From: Nitrosarchaeum sp.
Lineage (GTDB): Archaea; Thermoproteota; Nitrososphaeria; Nitrososphaerales; Nitrosopumilaceae
Length of the DNA: 64,000 bases
Reading direction: 5' to 3'
Assembly (NCBI RefSeq): GCF_025699065.1
Contig: NZ_JAILWF010000001.1
Coordinates: 273,626 to 337,625, forward strand
Shown: piece by piece, positions 41,087 through 50,167 of the stretch
Layout: every line of letters starts with the position of its first letter
How positions within the stretch are numbered: position 1 is the first letter of the stretch
Translations under genes and position numbers: made by a program
The notes under the pieces: generated by a model
What the model saw: the letters and a program-made list of their open reading frames with translations, nothing else
What the model was told of the DNA's origin: nothing
Database searches by the model: none

Positions 41087-41761
41087 TTGAATAGATTTCA
41101 AGCCCTCAGAACACTAAATATAAAATCAGATTCATCAATGGAGGACGTGAAATTAGCATATAGAAAATTAGCTCTAGAATATCATCCAGACAAAAATATT
41201 AGCGAAAAAGAAGGAATTGAATTTAAAAAAATTACAGAGGCATATAATTATTTGAAGAAAAACACTACAGAAGATAACAATAATTCTAAAGAAAAATTCA
41301 CAGATTCAAATAACAAAACTAATTTTGAAAGAAAATCGCAATGGGGAGCACCGCCGGGTGGAAAAATACCAGAGGAAGACTGGAGTAGATACACTAGGGA
41401 GTTTGAAGAAGGAGATCCCACTTTTTGGAGAGAGTATGAAAAAAAATTCTGGGAAGAATACAATGCACGTGTACGCTCAGATGGAAAACAAGGAGAGTAT
41501 GAAAAAGCTAAAGAGCCTGAAAAACAACCAAATCTCTTTGTGAATGTTGATAAAAGTTTGTGCATAGGATGTTGTAGTTGCGAAATGATTGCTCCTGATG
41601 TGTTTTCAATTAATAGAAATTCAAGATCAAATCCAAAATCGTCAGTTATTAATCCAAAAGGTGCAGGAATTAATAAAATAATGAATGCGGCAGAAACATG
41701 TCCAACTAAAGCAATAATTGTAGAAAATGTAGATACAAAAGAAAGATTATTTCCTTATTAG
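41087..41761 (+). CDS. DnaJ-ferredoxin fusion protein
   Basis: 224 aa, TTG start. Residues ~2-65 are a J domain with the HPD motif (33-35), which stimulates DnaK ATPase. Residues ~150-224 are a bacterial-type ferredoxin domain with CIGCCSC (159-165) and a distant CP (ETCPTKAI, Cys205), enough for one 4Fe-4S cluster. A charged Trp-rich linker joins them. J-ferredoxin fusions are known from Thaumarchaeota and plant plastids and may link chaperone activity to redox state or Fe-S handling. dnaK is not in the window. Confidence 0.93.
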   Translation: MNRFQALRTLNIKSDSSMEDVKLAYRKLALEYHPDKNISEKEGIEFKKITEAYNYLKKNTTEDNNNSKEKFTDSNNKTNFERKSQWGAPPGGKIPEEDWSRYTREFEEGDPTFWREYEKKFWEEYNARVRSDGKQGEYEKAKEPEKQPNLFVNVDKSLCIGCCSCEMIAPDVFSINRNSRSNPKSSVINPKGAGINKIMNAAETCPTKAIIVENVDTKERLFPY

Positions 41762-41763
41762 AA

Positions 41764-42165
41764 TTATTTTAATTTATCATAAATTTCTTCAATTTCATAA
41801 TCAGAAAATTTTACAGTTTTAAACATACAATGAATTGGTCCTGCAGAATCACCGTGAGTACGAGGAACTAGATGCACATGAACATGCGGAATCTCTTGTC
41901 CGGCATCTTTACCATTATGAACTGCTACAAGTGTTGAACCAGTTAATTTATCAACTTTTGAGAGCACTTTGTGTACAAGTGAAAATAAATCAGAATTTTC
42001 CTCATGACTCATGTCTTGGATTTTCATGTGATGATTTTTTGGGATTATCAAAGTATGTCCTTTTGCAAGTGGAAAAGCGTCCAAAAATGCAATAGAATGA
42101 CTAGTCTCTTGAATAATTTTTGCAGGAATTACTCTAGAAATTATTTTACAAAATATACAATCCAT
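41764..42165 (-). CDS. HIT-family hydrolase
   Basis: 133 aa. CIFCKI at the N terminus (zinc-binding in Hint-type proteins) and the histidine triad HVHVHLVPR near residue 100. Family members split nucleoside phosphoramidates or dinucleotides. It is convergent with the DnaJ-ferredoxin gene, 2 nt apart. Confidence 0.93.
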   Translation of the reverse strand: MDCIFCKIISRVIPAKIIQETSHSIAFLDAFPLAKGHTLIIPKNHHMKIQDMSHEENSDLFSLVHKVLSKVDKLTGSTLVAVHNGKDAGQEIPHVHVHLVPRTHGDSAGPIHCMFKTVKFSDYEIEEIYDKLK

Positions 42166-42197
42166 ATCCTATTAACAAATAAACAAAATATTAACTT

Positions 42198-42476
42198 CTA
42201 TGGTTGAACAATAGTAGCCCAAGCGAGTCCTCTTCCAAACTTTATCGTTGTTTTATCTCCTGCCTGTAATTCACATTTTTGAATTTTTTTAGGAATCATA
42301 TCTTTTGTTTCAACATAACACGTACCTTGGTCATTATTCAAAATAATTACTTCTTCAAAAACGTCTTCTCGTATTAAATTCCAAAATGGAAAAACAATTG
42401 TAGATAAAACTAAAGCGGCAACAACAAAGGCTCCACCAAAAATAAAACCCATTTTTTGGCTATATGTAAATTCCAA
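42198..42476 (-). CDS. small membrane protein
   Basis: 92 aa from a TTG abutting the stop of the upstream zinc-finger gene; an ATG at 42452 is an alternative. One strong TM segment (IFGGAFVVAALVLSTIVFPF) is followed by a soluble domain with two Cys (QGTCYVETKDMIPKKIQKCE). Co-transcribed with the C2H2 microprotein. Confidence 0.75.
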   Translation of the reverse strand: MEFTYSQKMGFIFGGAFVVAALVLSTIVFPFWNLIREDVFEEVIILNNDQGTCYVETKDMIPKKIQKCELQAGDKTTIKFGRGLAWATIVQP

Positions 42477-42644
42477 CTACCAAGTACCGCCTGCGCCAGA
42501 ATTTGGATCAAGCTTCTTTTCAGGAATATTACCATGTGCCTTTTTTGTGTGTCTCTTTAGTCGTTCTGGATCATGTAACTCTAAACCACATACATTGCAT
42601 TTGGTTTCATTTCCATTGTCTTTATTTCGTTTGAATAGACCCAT
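42477..42644 (-). CDS. 55-aa C2H2 zinc-finger microprotein
   Basis: ATG at 42644, TAG at 42477. The peptide holds TKCNVCGLELHDPERLKRHT followed by KKAHG, that is C-x2-C-x12-H-x4-H, a single classical finger, with an N-terminal basic patch (GLFKRNK) and a flexible tail ending GAGGTW. It is absent from longer-ORF calls because of its size. The fold is known from eukaryotic DNA-binding fingers; here it could bind DNA, RNA or protein. Confidence 0.75.
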   Translation of the reverse strand: MGLFKRNKDNGNETKCNVCGLELHDPERLKRHTKKAHGNIPEKKLDPNSGAGGTW

Positions 42645-42774
42645 AATTATTCAATATTTGAAATACATTAAAAACGATACGGTCTTTTTATAATTTTAAC
42701 TTTAGAAAACAGTTATCATTAAAAATTTTTTGGCAACAGTGAGTTTGAAACATTATAAAATGAATAATTAAATT

Positions 42775-43140
42775 TTAGTTTAGATTTTTGTAGTAAAGTT
42801 TGATAATTGTGTCTACTACTTTATCAGTATCCACTTCTTTTTCTGCACTTACTAAAAGTAAATGATCATCACCCAAATAAAGCGAAAAACGTTTAACCTC
42901 ATCATATTCAGCCAACGTGTATTTTGTTTTACCAAGCCATTTTGACACTTCCTTTCTTGATTGCCAGTCTAAAATAGCCAAGGTAACCAATTCATTTTCT
43001 TTGTGTTCAGAAAGAATACTTGTCAAACCCTTACGTAAACCGCCACCAACACGAACAGCCCATTGGTCATAAACAGTTGCAAATCTAATTTTCGGATTTG
43101 AATCTAAAATTTCTGAGCAAAAATTTTCGTAATTCAACAA
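42775..43140 (-). CDS. fourth, most diverged member of the unassigned ~130-aa family
   Basis: 121 aa, TTG start. It aligns by position: IRFATVYDQWAVRVGGGLRK, then SRKEVSKWLGKTKYTLAEYD and HLLLVSAEKEVDTDKV. The central GPIDYIA motif is replaced. The hydrophobic strands and the final 'LLLVSAE' are kept, which supports a shared fold. Confidence 0.8.
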   Translation of the reverse strand: MLNYENFCSEILDSNPKIRFATVYDQWAVRVGGGLRKGLTSILSEHKENELVTLAILDWQSRKEVSKWLGKTKYTLAEYDEVKRFSLYLGDDHLLLVSAEKEVDTDKVVDTIIKLYYKNLN

Positions 43141-43234
43141 AGATACTATTTCTTTCTAAGTATTAGAGGTTTAGTTTTAAAAAAATATAGGCATAAACCT
43201 ATTTGAGATATTTCATAAATTGGATTAATTTTTG

Positions 43235-43858
43235 CTATTTTGTCTTAAAAGATATTTCTTGTCCATTTCCAATTGGAACGGTAATAGATTCAATAGAGGG
43301 AATTCCATGAATGTGGTTAAGATATTTTTTTATATATTTTTTAAATCGTATTGGATAAAGTATGTTGTCTGCAGCAATTATACCATCTTTTTTTAACATT
43401 GATAAGCAGATATCAAAATAAATTGAATACAGTTCTTTATCGGCATCAATAAATACAAAATCAAAATAATTTTTAGAATTAGATTTTACAGATTTTTTCA
43501 ATTCTAATAAAACGTTTTTAGCTGTACCCTCTTTGATTTCAATCATTTTAGATACACCTGCTTTACGAAAGTTTTTTTGTGCAATGTTTATTTTGTATGG
43601 ATTTTGCTCTATAGTAATTATTTTTGAGTTTTTTCCAATGATTGCATTAGCAAACCACAAAGTAGAGTAACCAAAAGAAGTACCTATTTCAAGTATTTTT
43701 TTTGGTTTGTGGGTTTTAAGAAGAATGTTATAAAAAATTCCAGTATCTTTAGTAATTGCGAGTATTCTTTGATCATGTGAAATTTTTTTATAGTTTTTTT
43801 CTTCATATTTTGATCTTTTTTCCAATGAATGCAAAACTCGGGCAATTTTTTTATCCAA
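43235..43858 (-). CDS. O-methyltransferase (catechol/caffeoyl-CoA type)
   Basis: 207 aa. SAM motif KILEIGTSFGYSTLWFANAI, then FDFVFIDADKELYSIYFDIC (the DADK metal/substrate site) and IIAADNILYP. These are hallmarks of the metal-dependent OMT family. Physiological substrate unknown. The frame runs from an ATG at 43858. Confidence 0.92.
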   Translation of the reverse strand: MDKKIARVLHSLEKRSKYEEKNYKKISHDQRILAITKDTGIFYNILLKTHKPKKILEIGTSFGYSTLWFANAIIGKNSKIITIEQNPYKINIAQKNFRKAGVSKMIEIKEGTAKNVLLELKKSVKSNSKNYFDFVFIDADKELYSIYFDICLSMLKKDGIIAADNILYPIRFKKYIKKYLNHIHGIPSIESITVPIGNGQEISFKTK

Positions 43859-43992
43859 TAATAAACATTACACATAACCTGAATTTAATAGTATGAACCA
43901 ATCAATAACACTAAGGAAGATATTATCAATGTTAAGTGAGAAACAAATCTACAATGTAGTTAAATGACAAATAGAAAAAATTTAATTATTTT

Positions 43993-45288
43993 CTATCCAT
44001 ATGTTTTATACAATATTTCATTTAATTGTGCTTTCAAGGCTCCAATCTGACCTCGTAAATCAATAATATTGGCAGTATGCATTTCTATCTGCTCATTATA
44101 ATTTGATGGTTTATTTGGGTCATGAGTAATAGAGCGCAACATATTTCTTTCACTTACAATATCGTTTTGAAGTTTAGTTAATTGATTTTCTATATCAGTG
44201 ATTTTAGAATTAGATTCTGCATTTCCAGCAGGAGCTGCCTTGATTGATGTTAGATTTCCAGACAATATCTTTACAGAAGACATCTGACATGTATTTGGAG
44301 CGATTTTATCACCTAATTTGACATTGATGGTTTCCATATCAGAAGTTACTGAAATAACAGGAAGTTTTACTGTTGTTTTACCTGCACATGCTTCAAAGAC
44401 CGCATCATATGTATTCTCACCAGTAAGTGCTTTTTTTGCCATTACTAAAGTTGCGGATTGGTCTTCAATCGGAGTACCAGTAAAGGATAATTTTTGAACA
44501 TCATATTTTTCTTGGGGTACTGCATATACAGCAAAGTACAACCTGTAAAGATCTTCTTTGGTTTCATTTAGTTGCTTTCTAAGTTCAGTTATCTTTGCAG
44601 TTTGAGTAACATCTGGAGCCGATTTGGTACCTAATAATTTTCTTGCAGTATCAAGTTCTTGTTGCAAAGATAATACCTTTGCTTCTAAATCAGACAGGGT
44701 CTTTGAAATATCGCCCTGGTTTAGTAAAGTAATTTTTATAGTATTTGGATCAGTTGCTTTGATAAAAGTAGCACTGATAATGCAGGTATTTGGCTCAACT
44801 GTTTCGGGTATCTCATAGCGTTGTGTCTCACTATCAGATTTTATCAAAATATCAGGAACGTAGATCTTTTGAGACGACGAACATATTTCAAATGCAACAT
44901 CATACCCAGATACAGCATATTTTGGAGATACCTTTCCAAATTGAGTCTTTATTGGTTCTACATACAATTTATTTATCGTTCCCAAAACAAAGTCGTCTTG
45001 AGAAGATTGAGCGTTCAAAAGTGTTTCATCAACTGGTTTTGCCCAGCCTTTTGATACAAGCTTTAAAACATTATCAGTTTTTACACATGCAATAGAATTT
45101 GTTCGTTCACGAATTACTTTGAACATTCCACTGTCACATGTTAGATCATCAGAAGAGATACCCAGATTGATCTGTTTTTTTAAAGAAAGAATATCTGCAA
45201 ATGAATCTTGCAAACTAGGCACCATCATAAGCATTGAAACAGAAAATAATAAAAATATTAAAAATAAATTAAATTTTTTTACAAACAT
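43993..45288 (-). CDS. secreted protein with Cys-pair domain and coiled coil
   Basis: 431 aa. Signal peptide (LFLIFLLFSVSMLMMVPSL), then the same ~50-residue Cys-pair domain as the protein at 31209 (DLTCDSGMFKVI ... SIACVKTDNVLKLVSKGW), followed by beta-rich repeats containing DVAFEICSSSQKIYVP and DAVFEACAGKTTVKLP, and coiled coils (SDLEAKVLSLQQELDTARKL; a C-terminal one). It is an exported, probably cell-surface, structural or binding protein. Each repeat has its own Cys pair. Confidence 0.85.
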   Translation of the reverse strand: MFVKKFNLFLIFLLFSVSMLMMVPSLQDSFADILSLKKQINLGISSDDLTCDSGMFKVIRERTNSIACVKTDNVLKLVSKGWAKPVDETLLNAQSSQDDFVLGTINKLYVEPIKTQFGKVSPKYAVSGYDVAFEICSSSQKIYVPDILIKSDSETQRYEIPETVEPNTCIISATFIKATDPNTIKITLLNQGDISKTLSDLEAKVLSLQQELDTARKLLGTKSAPDVTQTAKITELRKQLNETKEDLYRLYFAVYAVPQEKYDVQKLSFTGTPIEDQSATLVMAKKALTGENTYDAVFEACAGKTTVKLPVISVTSDMETINVKLGDKIAPNTCQMSSVKILSGNLTSIKAAPAGNAESNSKITDIENQLTKLQNDIVSERNMLRSITHDPNKPSNYNEQIEMHTANIIDLRGQIGALKAQLNEILYKTYG

Positions 45289-45438
45289 GATATTTTTAAG
45301 TTATGATAATATTTAAGTGGTCTCAATTTGATATCATCAAAAATTAAAGTCATTTGAATTGCTCAAGTATATCAGAATTAAAATTCATATGACCATTTTT
45401 TCTCATAGTACTAGAGATACAAAATAATATTTTTTGAA

Positions 45439-45612
45439 TCAAGAGTAATCATCCTCAAAAATCCAAGATAATCCCATCATGTCAAGAGCACAAATATTTT
45501 GTCTTGAAACAATATTCAAGTGAAGTTTTTCTTCCTCTTTTACTGGGAGACTTTCAACCAGATTTTCTGTAGCCTCGGAGTGGCTATTTTCAACATATTG
45601 TATTTGTTGCAT
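45439..45612 (-). CDS. uncertain small protein
   Basis: 57 aa from the ATG at 45612 (MQQIQYVENSHSEATENLVE ...), ending SWIFEDDYS; a frame from 45699 adds 29 residues of unlike composition. Acidic with no motif. It may be a real small protein or an ORF by chance. Confidence 0.35.
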   Translation of the reverse strand: MQQIQYVENSHSEATENLVESLPVKEEEKLHLNIVSRQNICALDMMGLSWIFEDDYS

Positions 45613-45717
45613 TTTCAAAATTATTAAATCAAAAAGATATTTGTCAATAGTGTCGTGTTTGTGGCATGCCTTTATTTTGAATTTAAAACATAATTTCAAA
45701 TGATAGAAATTTGAAAT

Positions 45718-46113
45718 TTATGATGTTTTGTATTTGTTAGATAATATCAAACAAACGAAAATTCCTTTTCCAGAGATAGCATCAGCCCTATGATTCACGC
45801 CTTTTGGGATAAAGATTGTTGTAGGGGAGCTAACCTTATAGATTTCATCATCTAATTGAATTTCATAAACTAGTTTATCATCATGTGAAAGGATCAAATT
45901 TACTTCATCCACATCATGCTTATGCAAACAACTGTATTTTGATATTTTTTTATCAGATACATTAACAAAATGAACTGCAGTATGAATTTTGGATTCAGGG
46001 ATAATTTTTTGACTCAACATAGAAATACGTTTAATAGATGTTTTTTGATGGAACGGAATTTTTGATAATGGTTCATTAATTCCCTTTGTAATGTATTTTT
46101 TATATTTCTTCAT
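45718..46113 (-). CDS. cupin-like protein
   Basis: 131 aa. The second cupin motif is clear (SSPTTIFIPKGVNHRADAIS), and the first is HKHDVDEVNLILSHD. It lies in a low-density region upstream of an unrelated membrane-protein gene. Function unknown. Confidence 0.72.
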   Translation of the reverse strand: MKKYKKYITKGINEPLSKIPFHQKTSIKRISMLSQKIIPESKIHTAVHFVNVSDKKISKYSCLHKHDVDEVNLILSHDDKLVYEIQLDDEIYKVSSPTTIFIPKGVNHRADAISGKGIFVCLILSNKYKTS

Positions 46114-46191
46114 AATTTAGAAATATAATTTTTAGTATAAAACAAGTCTGATTACAAGTCATCATATAAACAACAAAGAATATCAAGATAC

Positions 46192-46875
46192 ATGCAACAA
46201 GACAGAACCTCAGAATGGTTTGTTCCAAAGATTGGTCCAAAAAACTTTAGAATTGGAATTGGAATGTTGTTTTTACCTTATACTGCCATTGTTACATGTT
46301 TTGCATTATGGGGGTCACTTGTAACTGATTTTACTCTTGACAGAATAGTTTCAATAGGGATAATCTATTTTCTTGCAGTGGGGGTAGCAGCTCACTTTCT
46401 TGATGCGGTATGTGGAAAAACTAAACCTTGGGGGCCACTACCAAAAAGAAAAATAACATCAATTGCAATATCATCACTTGTAATTGTATTTACTATTGGA
46501 CTATATTATGCATTTTTGGATTCCCCATTATTATTCCCCATAGGAATAATTGAAGGATTTTTTCTGTTTGCATATAATCTAGAACTTTTTGGTGGAAAAT
46601 TTCACAACAATATATCAACCATAATATCTTGGGGAATTTTACCAGTGTTTGCAGGGTCTGCAATACAATCAAACTCAATTTCAATTGAGACAATAATTTT
46701 AAGCTGTATTTCTGCAGGGGTAACTTATGTTCTAATAACAACATCTAGAAAATACAAAGAACTCAAAAAAGATGAAATTGAAATTAGTAAAATCAAAAAT
46801 AAAGAAAATGTTTTAAAAATCATCACATTAGTTGTGTTATCAGGAACTATTTTGTTTTTTATTTTACGAGTTTAA
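46192..46875 (+). CDS. polytopic membrane protein
   Basis: 227 aa with about six to seven hydrophobic segments. Cytoplasmic-loop motifs: HFLDAVCGKTKPWGPLPKRK and LFAYNLELFGGKFH. The conserved polar residues at membrane edges recall UbiA-type prenyltransferases, but the Asp-rich motifs are not complete, so I only infer a lipid or quinone link. It converges with the methyltransferase at 46864 with a 12-nt overlap of 3' ends. Confidence 0.8.
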   Translation: MQQDRTSEWFVPKIGPKNFRIGIGMLFLPYTAIVTCFALWGSLVTDFTLDRIVSIGIIYFLAVGVAAHFLDAVCGKTKPWGPLPKRKITSIAISSLVIVFTIGLYYAFLDSPLLFPIGIIEGFFLFAYNLELFGGKFHNNISTIISWGILPVFAGSAIQSNSISIETIILSCISAGVTYVLITTSRKYKELKKDEIEISKIKNKENVLKIITLVVLSGTILFFILRV

Positions 46876-47547
46876 TTTTTGTCCTATTATCACTGCACAT
46901 GAATTGAGCGTCATGTATTCAATATCTACATCTAAACCATACTTTTTCATAACAGAAACATAATCGCCAAGCCAATTACTTGAACGAATTAGTTTTGGAA
47001 GTTCAACAAATGCATCATGCCAAGTTGGGATGAAATATCCAATAAAATGTAATAAAACAAAATAACTATTCCATAAATAACGAATGAAAATATTTTTAGG
47101 ATATGTGAAATCATGTAAGATTATTACTCCGTTTGGATTTAAGTGTAAAATGCATTTTTTGATTAATGTTTGTGCATCACAATATTTTGGAATGTAAGAC
47201 GACACAATTGAATCAAATTTTTGTTCAATTTTGAGGACTTCTGCATCTTGATGAAGAAATAGAATATTTTTAAATGATTTAGAATTGGATTTTGCAACAT
47301 CAAGATAACTAGGAGTAATGTCAACCCCTACTATAGTGGCATCTTGAAATTTTTGTGCTATCATTCTAGTCAATATTCCAGTACCACATGCCAAATCTAA
47401 GATAGAGTTCCCATGAATTTTATTAAGAATATGTCTTTTCCAGAGTAGATCTTTACCAAATGTTGCATATCTAACAATTTTATCATATGAACCAGCCGTA
47501 TTTGTAAAAAATTTTGACACGAGATTTTTCGGAAAATAAATTGACAA
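46864..47547 (-). CDS. UbiE/COQ5-like SAM-dependent methyltransferase
   Basis: 227 aa, TTG start. NTAGSYDKIVRYATFGKDLLWK is the typical start of menaquinone/ubiquinone C-methyltransferases, followed by SILDLACGTGILTRMIA (motif I) and a HDFTYPKN loop. It could methylate a quinone or other lipid. The neighbouring polytopic protein on the opposite strand may act on the same pathway; this is inference. Confidence 0.88.
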   Translation of the reverse strand: MSIYFPKNLVSKFFTNTAGSYDKIVRYATFGKDLLWKRHILNKIHGNSILDLACGTGILTRMIAQKFQDATIVGVDITPSYLDVAKSNSKSFKNILFLHQDAEVLKIEQKFDSIVSSYIPKYCDAQTLIKKCILHLNPNGVIILHDFTYPKNIFIRYLWNSYFVLLHFIGYFIPTWHDAFVELPKLIRSSNWLGDYVSVMKKYGLDVDIEYMTLNSCAVIIGQKLNS

Positions 47548-47666
47548 TCATAAGACATAGATCCATGTGACGTATATGCATTAAGAGTAAATTAAAAAAG
47601 ATCAAAGTCATTATCAAACTTGAAAATTTGCAATAATTTGTTAAATTAGGCATACAAAATACAACC

Positions 47667-48140
47667 ATGGCGAAATCAAAAAAACCTGCCAAAACAAGTT
47701 CCAGAACAACTCTAACATCAAATTGGTTTGACATTAACAAGTCAATTGATAACCTAAGACAGGAAATGGAAAAAGCGTTTTTGTCATTCCCCTCAATATC
47801 CATGCCAAAAATGAACCATACCTCTTGCGATATCATTGATGAAGGAAATCAATTCAGAGTAAAAATGGACACTCCTGGAATTCAAAAAAATGAGATAAAG
47901 CTCAATGTAACTGAAAACTCAATTGAGGTTACCGGAGAACATAAAGAAGAAGAAGAAAAGAAAAAGAACTATCTAAGAAAAGAAAGACACAGCATGTCAT
48001 ACTATCAAACAATTCCTCTCTCGGAGAAGATAGTTCCAAACAAAGTAAAAACAAAACTAACAGATGGAGTGTTAGACATAGTATTGCCAAAAAGTAAACC
48101 AACACCCACACCAAAGAAAAAAGCTGTAAACGTACAGTAG
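47667..48140 (+). CDS. small heat-shock protein Hsp20 (alpha-crystallin family)
   Basis: 157 aa. An alpha-crystallin domain spans residues ~50-140 (FRVKMDTPGIQKNEIKLNVT, ENSIEVTGEHKEE and VLDIVLPK). There is a basic N terminus and a C-terminal basic tail. It lacks the classical IxI tail motif, so assembly may differ. It is an ATP-independent holdase chaperone. Confidence 0.94.
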   Translation: MAKSKKPAKTSSRTTLTSNWFDINKSIDNLRQEMEKAFLSFPSISMPKMNHTSCDIIDEGNQFRVKMDTPGIQKNEIKLNVTENSIEVTGEHKEEEEKKKNYLRKERHSMSYYQTIPLSEKIVPNKVKTKLTDGVLDIVLPKSKPTPTPKKKAVNVQ

Positions 48141-48223
48141 TTTTTTCTTATTTTTTAATTGAATGATTCGGTAGAAATCCAGAGTAATACATTATAAAGG
48201 ATAATTGATTTTAAAAAAGTCTG

Positions 48224-49363
48224 ATGAATCTCAAAAACATCACAGTATTAGGTTCTGGAATTATGGGTCATGGTATTGCACAAGTTTCAGCTACTGCAGG
48301 ATACAACGTAGTTCTAAGAGATATCGAACAGGGATTTTTAGATAAAGCAATGGAGAAGATCAAATGGAGTTTAGACAAATTAGCAACTAAAGGAAAAATA
48401 ACACAACAAGAGGCAGATGCTATTTATTCAAGAATAACACCGGTTGTAAATCTTGCAGATGCTGTAAAAAATGCACAATTAGTTATCGAGGTAGTTCCAG
48501 AAATTATGGATTTAAAGAAAAAAGTCTATGCAGAACTAGATTCAGTTGCAGACAAAGATGTAATATTTGCATCAAATACAAGCACTTTACCAATTACAGA
48601 AATCGCAAACACGACATCGCGTCCAGACAAATTCATCGGAATTCATTTTTTTAATCCACCTCAATTAATGAAATTAGTAGAAGTGATTCCAGGTGAAAAA
48701 ACATCACATGACATAGTTGATTTAACTTTAGAATATGTAAAATCTGTAAAAAAAGAATCGGTAATTTGCAGACGAGATGTTCCAGGTTTTATTATCAATA
48801 GATTATTCATTCCAATGGTTCATGAAGCATGTTACATGATGGACAGAACCGGAGCAACAATGACTGAAATTGATTCGGCGGTAAAATTTAAGCTTGGTTT
48901 TCCAATGGGGATTTTTGAGCTAGCTGACTTTACTGGAATGGATGTAATACACAAGGCAACTACAGAGATGTATCTTAGAGATAAAAAAGTGATTTTACCA
49001 CATCCGACAATTGAAAAAATGTTTGATGCAAAAAAACTTGGTCAAAAATCAGGGGAAGGATTTTACAAATACTCGGACGATAAATATGAACGTGTTGCAT
49101 TATCTGAAGAGATGGCACAAAAATGCAATCCAATTCAACTTGTTGCAAATATTTTAAACAATGCAGCTTGGCTTGTTTCTAACAAAGCAAGTGATATTGA
49201 AGAAATTGAAAAAGCTGCATTTCTTGGATTAGGATTAAAAAAACCACTCTTTGAGACAGCAAAAGAAATAGGAATTAAAAACATTGTAAATGAATTAAAA
49301 CAGTTAGCAACAAAACACGGTAAATTTTACGAGCCAGATCCGTTGCTAATTGCTATGCAATAA
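48224..49363 (+). CDS. 3-hydroxyacyl-CoA dehydrogenase (3-hydroxybutyryl-CoA type)
   Basis: 379 aa. NAD motif VLGSGIMGHGIAQVSATAGY (residues 8-27), the central FIGIHFFNPPQLMKLVEVI with the catalytic His, and DVPGFIINRLFIPMVHEACY. It carries an extra C-terminal domain beyond the ~280-aa short forms. In the 3HP/4HB cycle an enzyme of this kind oxidises (S)-3-hydroxybutyryl-CoA to acetoacetyl-CoA before thiolysis to two acetyl-CoA. It shares 18 nt of 3' overlap with the convergent LOG-family gene. Confidence 0.92.
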   Translation: MNLKNITVLGSGIMGHGIAQVSATAGYNVVLRDIEQGFLDKAMEKIKWSLDKLATKGKITQQEADAIYSRITPVVNLADAVKNAQLVIEVVPEIMDLKKKVYAELDSVADKDVIFASNTSTLPITEIANTTSRPDKFIGIHFFNPPQLMKLVEVIPGEKTSHDIVDLTLEYVKSVKKESVICRRDVPGFIINRLFIPMVHEACYMMDRTGATMTEIDSAVKFKLGFPMGIFELADFTGMDVIHKATTEMYLRDKKVILPHPTIEKMFDAKKLGQKSGEGFYKYSDDKYERVALSEEMAQKCNPIQLVANILNNAAWLVSNKASDIEEIEKAAFLGLGLKKPLFETAKEIGIKNIVNELKQLATKHGKFYEPDPLLIAMQ

Positions 49364-49858
49364 TTCAAGAACTTTCTTTACAGCATCTTTTGCAGTGTCA
49401 ACACCAATAATTTTGACGTTTTTTCTATGATCAACATATCCGTCAATGAATTTATCTGCAGCCCCACCTGTATTTCTGATTGCAACCATAGGTTTTTTGT
49501 GCATATATGCGGCGCAAATCTCAGATAATGTTCCAGAGCCTCCACCGACTATTATTATTCCATCAGCAGATAACGCAGTTAGAAAATCTCTTGTAAGCCC
49601 CATACCACTTGGAATCACAATGTCACAAAATTCATTTGCATAGGACGGATCATCTTGAGGAATTATTCCAACAGTTAGACCATTGGAGTCATGAGAACCC
49701 TTAGCTGCTGCTTTCATCACACCGCCCAATCCACCAGTCATTAAAACACAATTAGATTTTGCTACTTCACACCCAATTTCATATGCAATTTTTTCATGTG
49801 CGGGAGTACAGCCATTATCATTATGACCAATTACCAAAATCTGGGTTTTCTTTATCAA
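49346..49858 (-). CDS. LOG/TIGR00725-family protein
   Basis: 170 aa, TTG start. The nucleotide-binding motif of Rossmann-like LOG proteins is seen as GGLGGVMKAAAKGSHDSNG and GGGSGTLSEICAAY. LOG proteins release free bases from nucleotide monophosphates, but this shorter bacterial/archaeal type is of unproven activity. The gene ends inside the dehydrogenase stop region. Confidence 0.9.
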   Translation of the reverse strand: MIKKTQILVIGHNDNGCTPAHEKIAYEIGCEVAKSNCVLMTGGLGGVMKAAAKGSHDSNGLTVGIIPQDDPSYANEFCDIVIPSGMGLTRDFLTALSADGIIIVGGGSGTLSEICAAYMHKKPMVAIRNTGGAADKFIDGYVDHRKNVKIIGVDTAKDAVKKVLELLHSN

Positions 49859-49933
49859 TAAAATGATTCAATTATTCACCATCTAATACTTTCCTAACGC
49901 AAAAGATATTAAATAATAAAATACAAATCAGTC

Positions 49934-50056
49934 ATGGAAAAACGTTCAATGCCAGTTTGTTTTACAGCAAAACAATACAAAATGATCGAAGAATTTGCCA
50001 AGAGAAACGGTATGCTAAATACAAGTCAAGCTCTTGAAAAGATCTTAAGCAGTTAA
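49934..50056 (+). CDS. 40-aa ribbon-helix-helix-like microprotein
   Basis: ATG at 49934, TAA at 50054. The peptide (MEKRSMPVCFTAKQYKMIEE ... FAKRNGMLNTSQALEKILS) matches a strand-helix-helix arrangement as in CopG/Arc-type DNA-binding dimers. It could be a small transcriptional regulator. No toxin gene is next to it. Confidence 0.55.
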   Translation: MEKRSMPVCFTAKQYKMIEEFAKRNGMLNTSQALEKILSS

Positions 50057-50167
50057 TTATTTTCGTCATTTTTTGTTTTTATTTAATCCAAAATGACATG
50101 GTTTTAGGCTTTAATTAGACAGATGAATTCTGTATTAACTTAAATTATTTCAATTATAACATGTGGT

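Noticed and set aside
41248-41565. Minus-strand frame of 105 codons opposite DnaJ-ferredoxin
   Set aside because: Shadow of a gene with two recognised domains; composition is Ser/Phe-rich.
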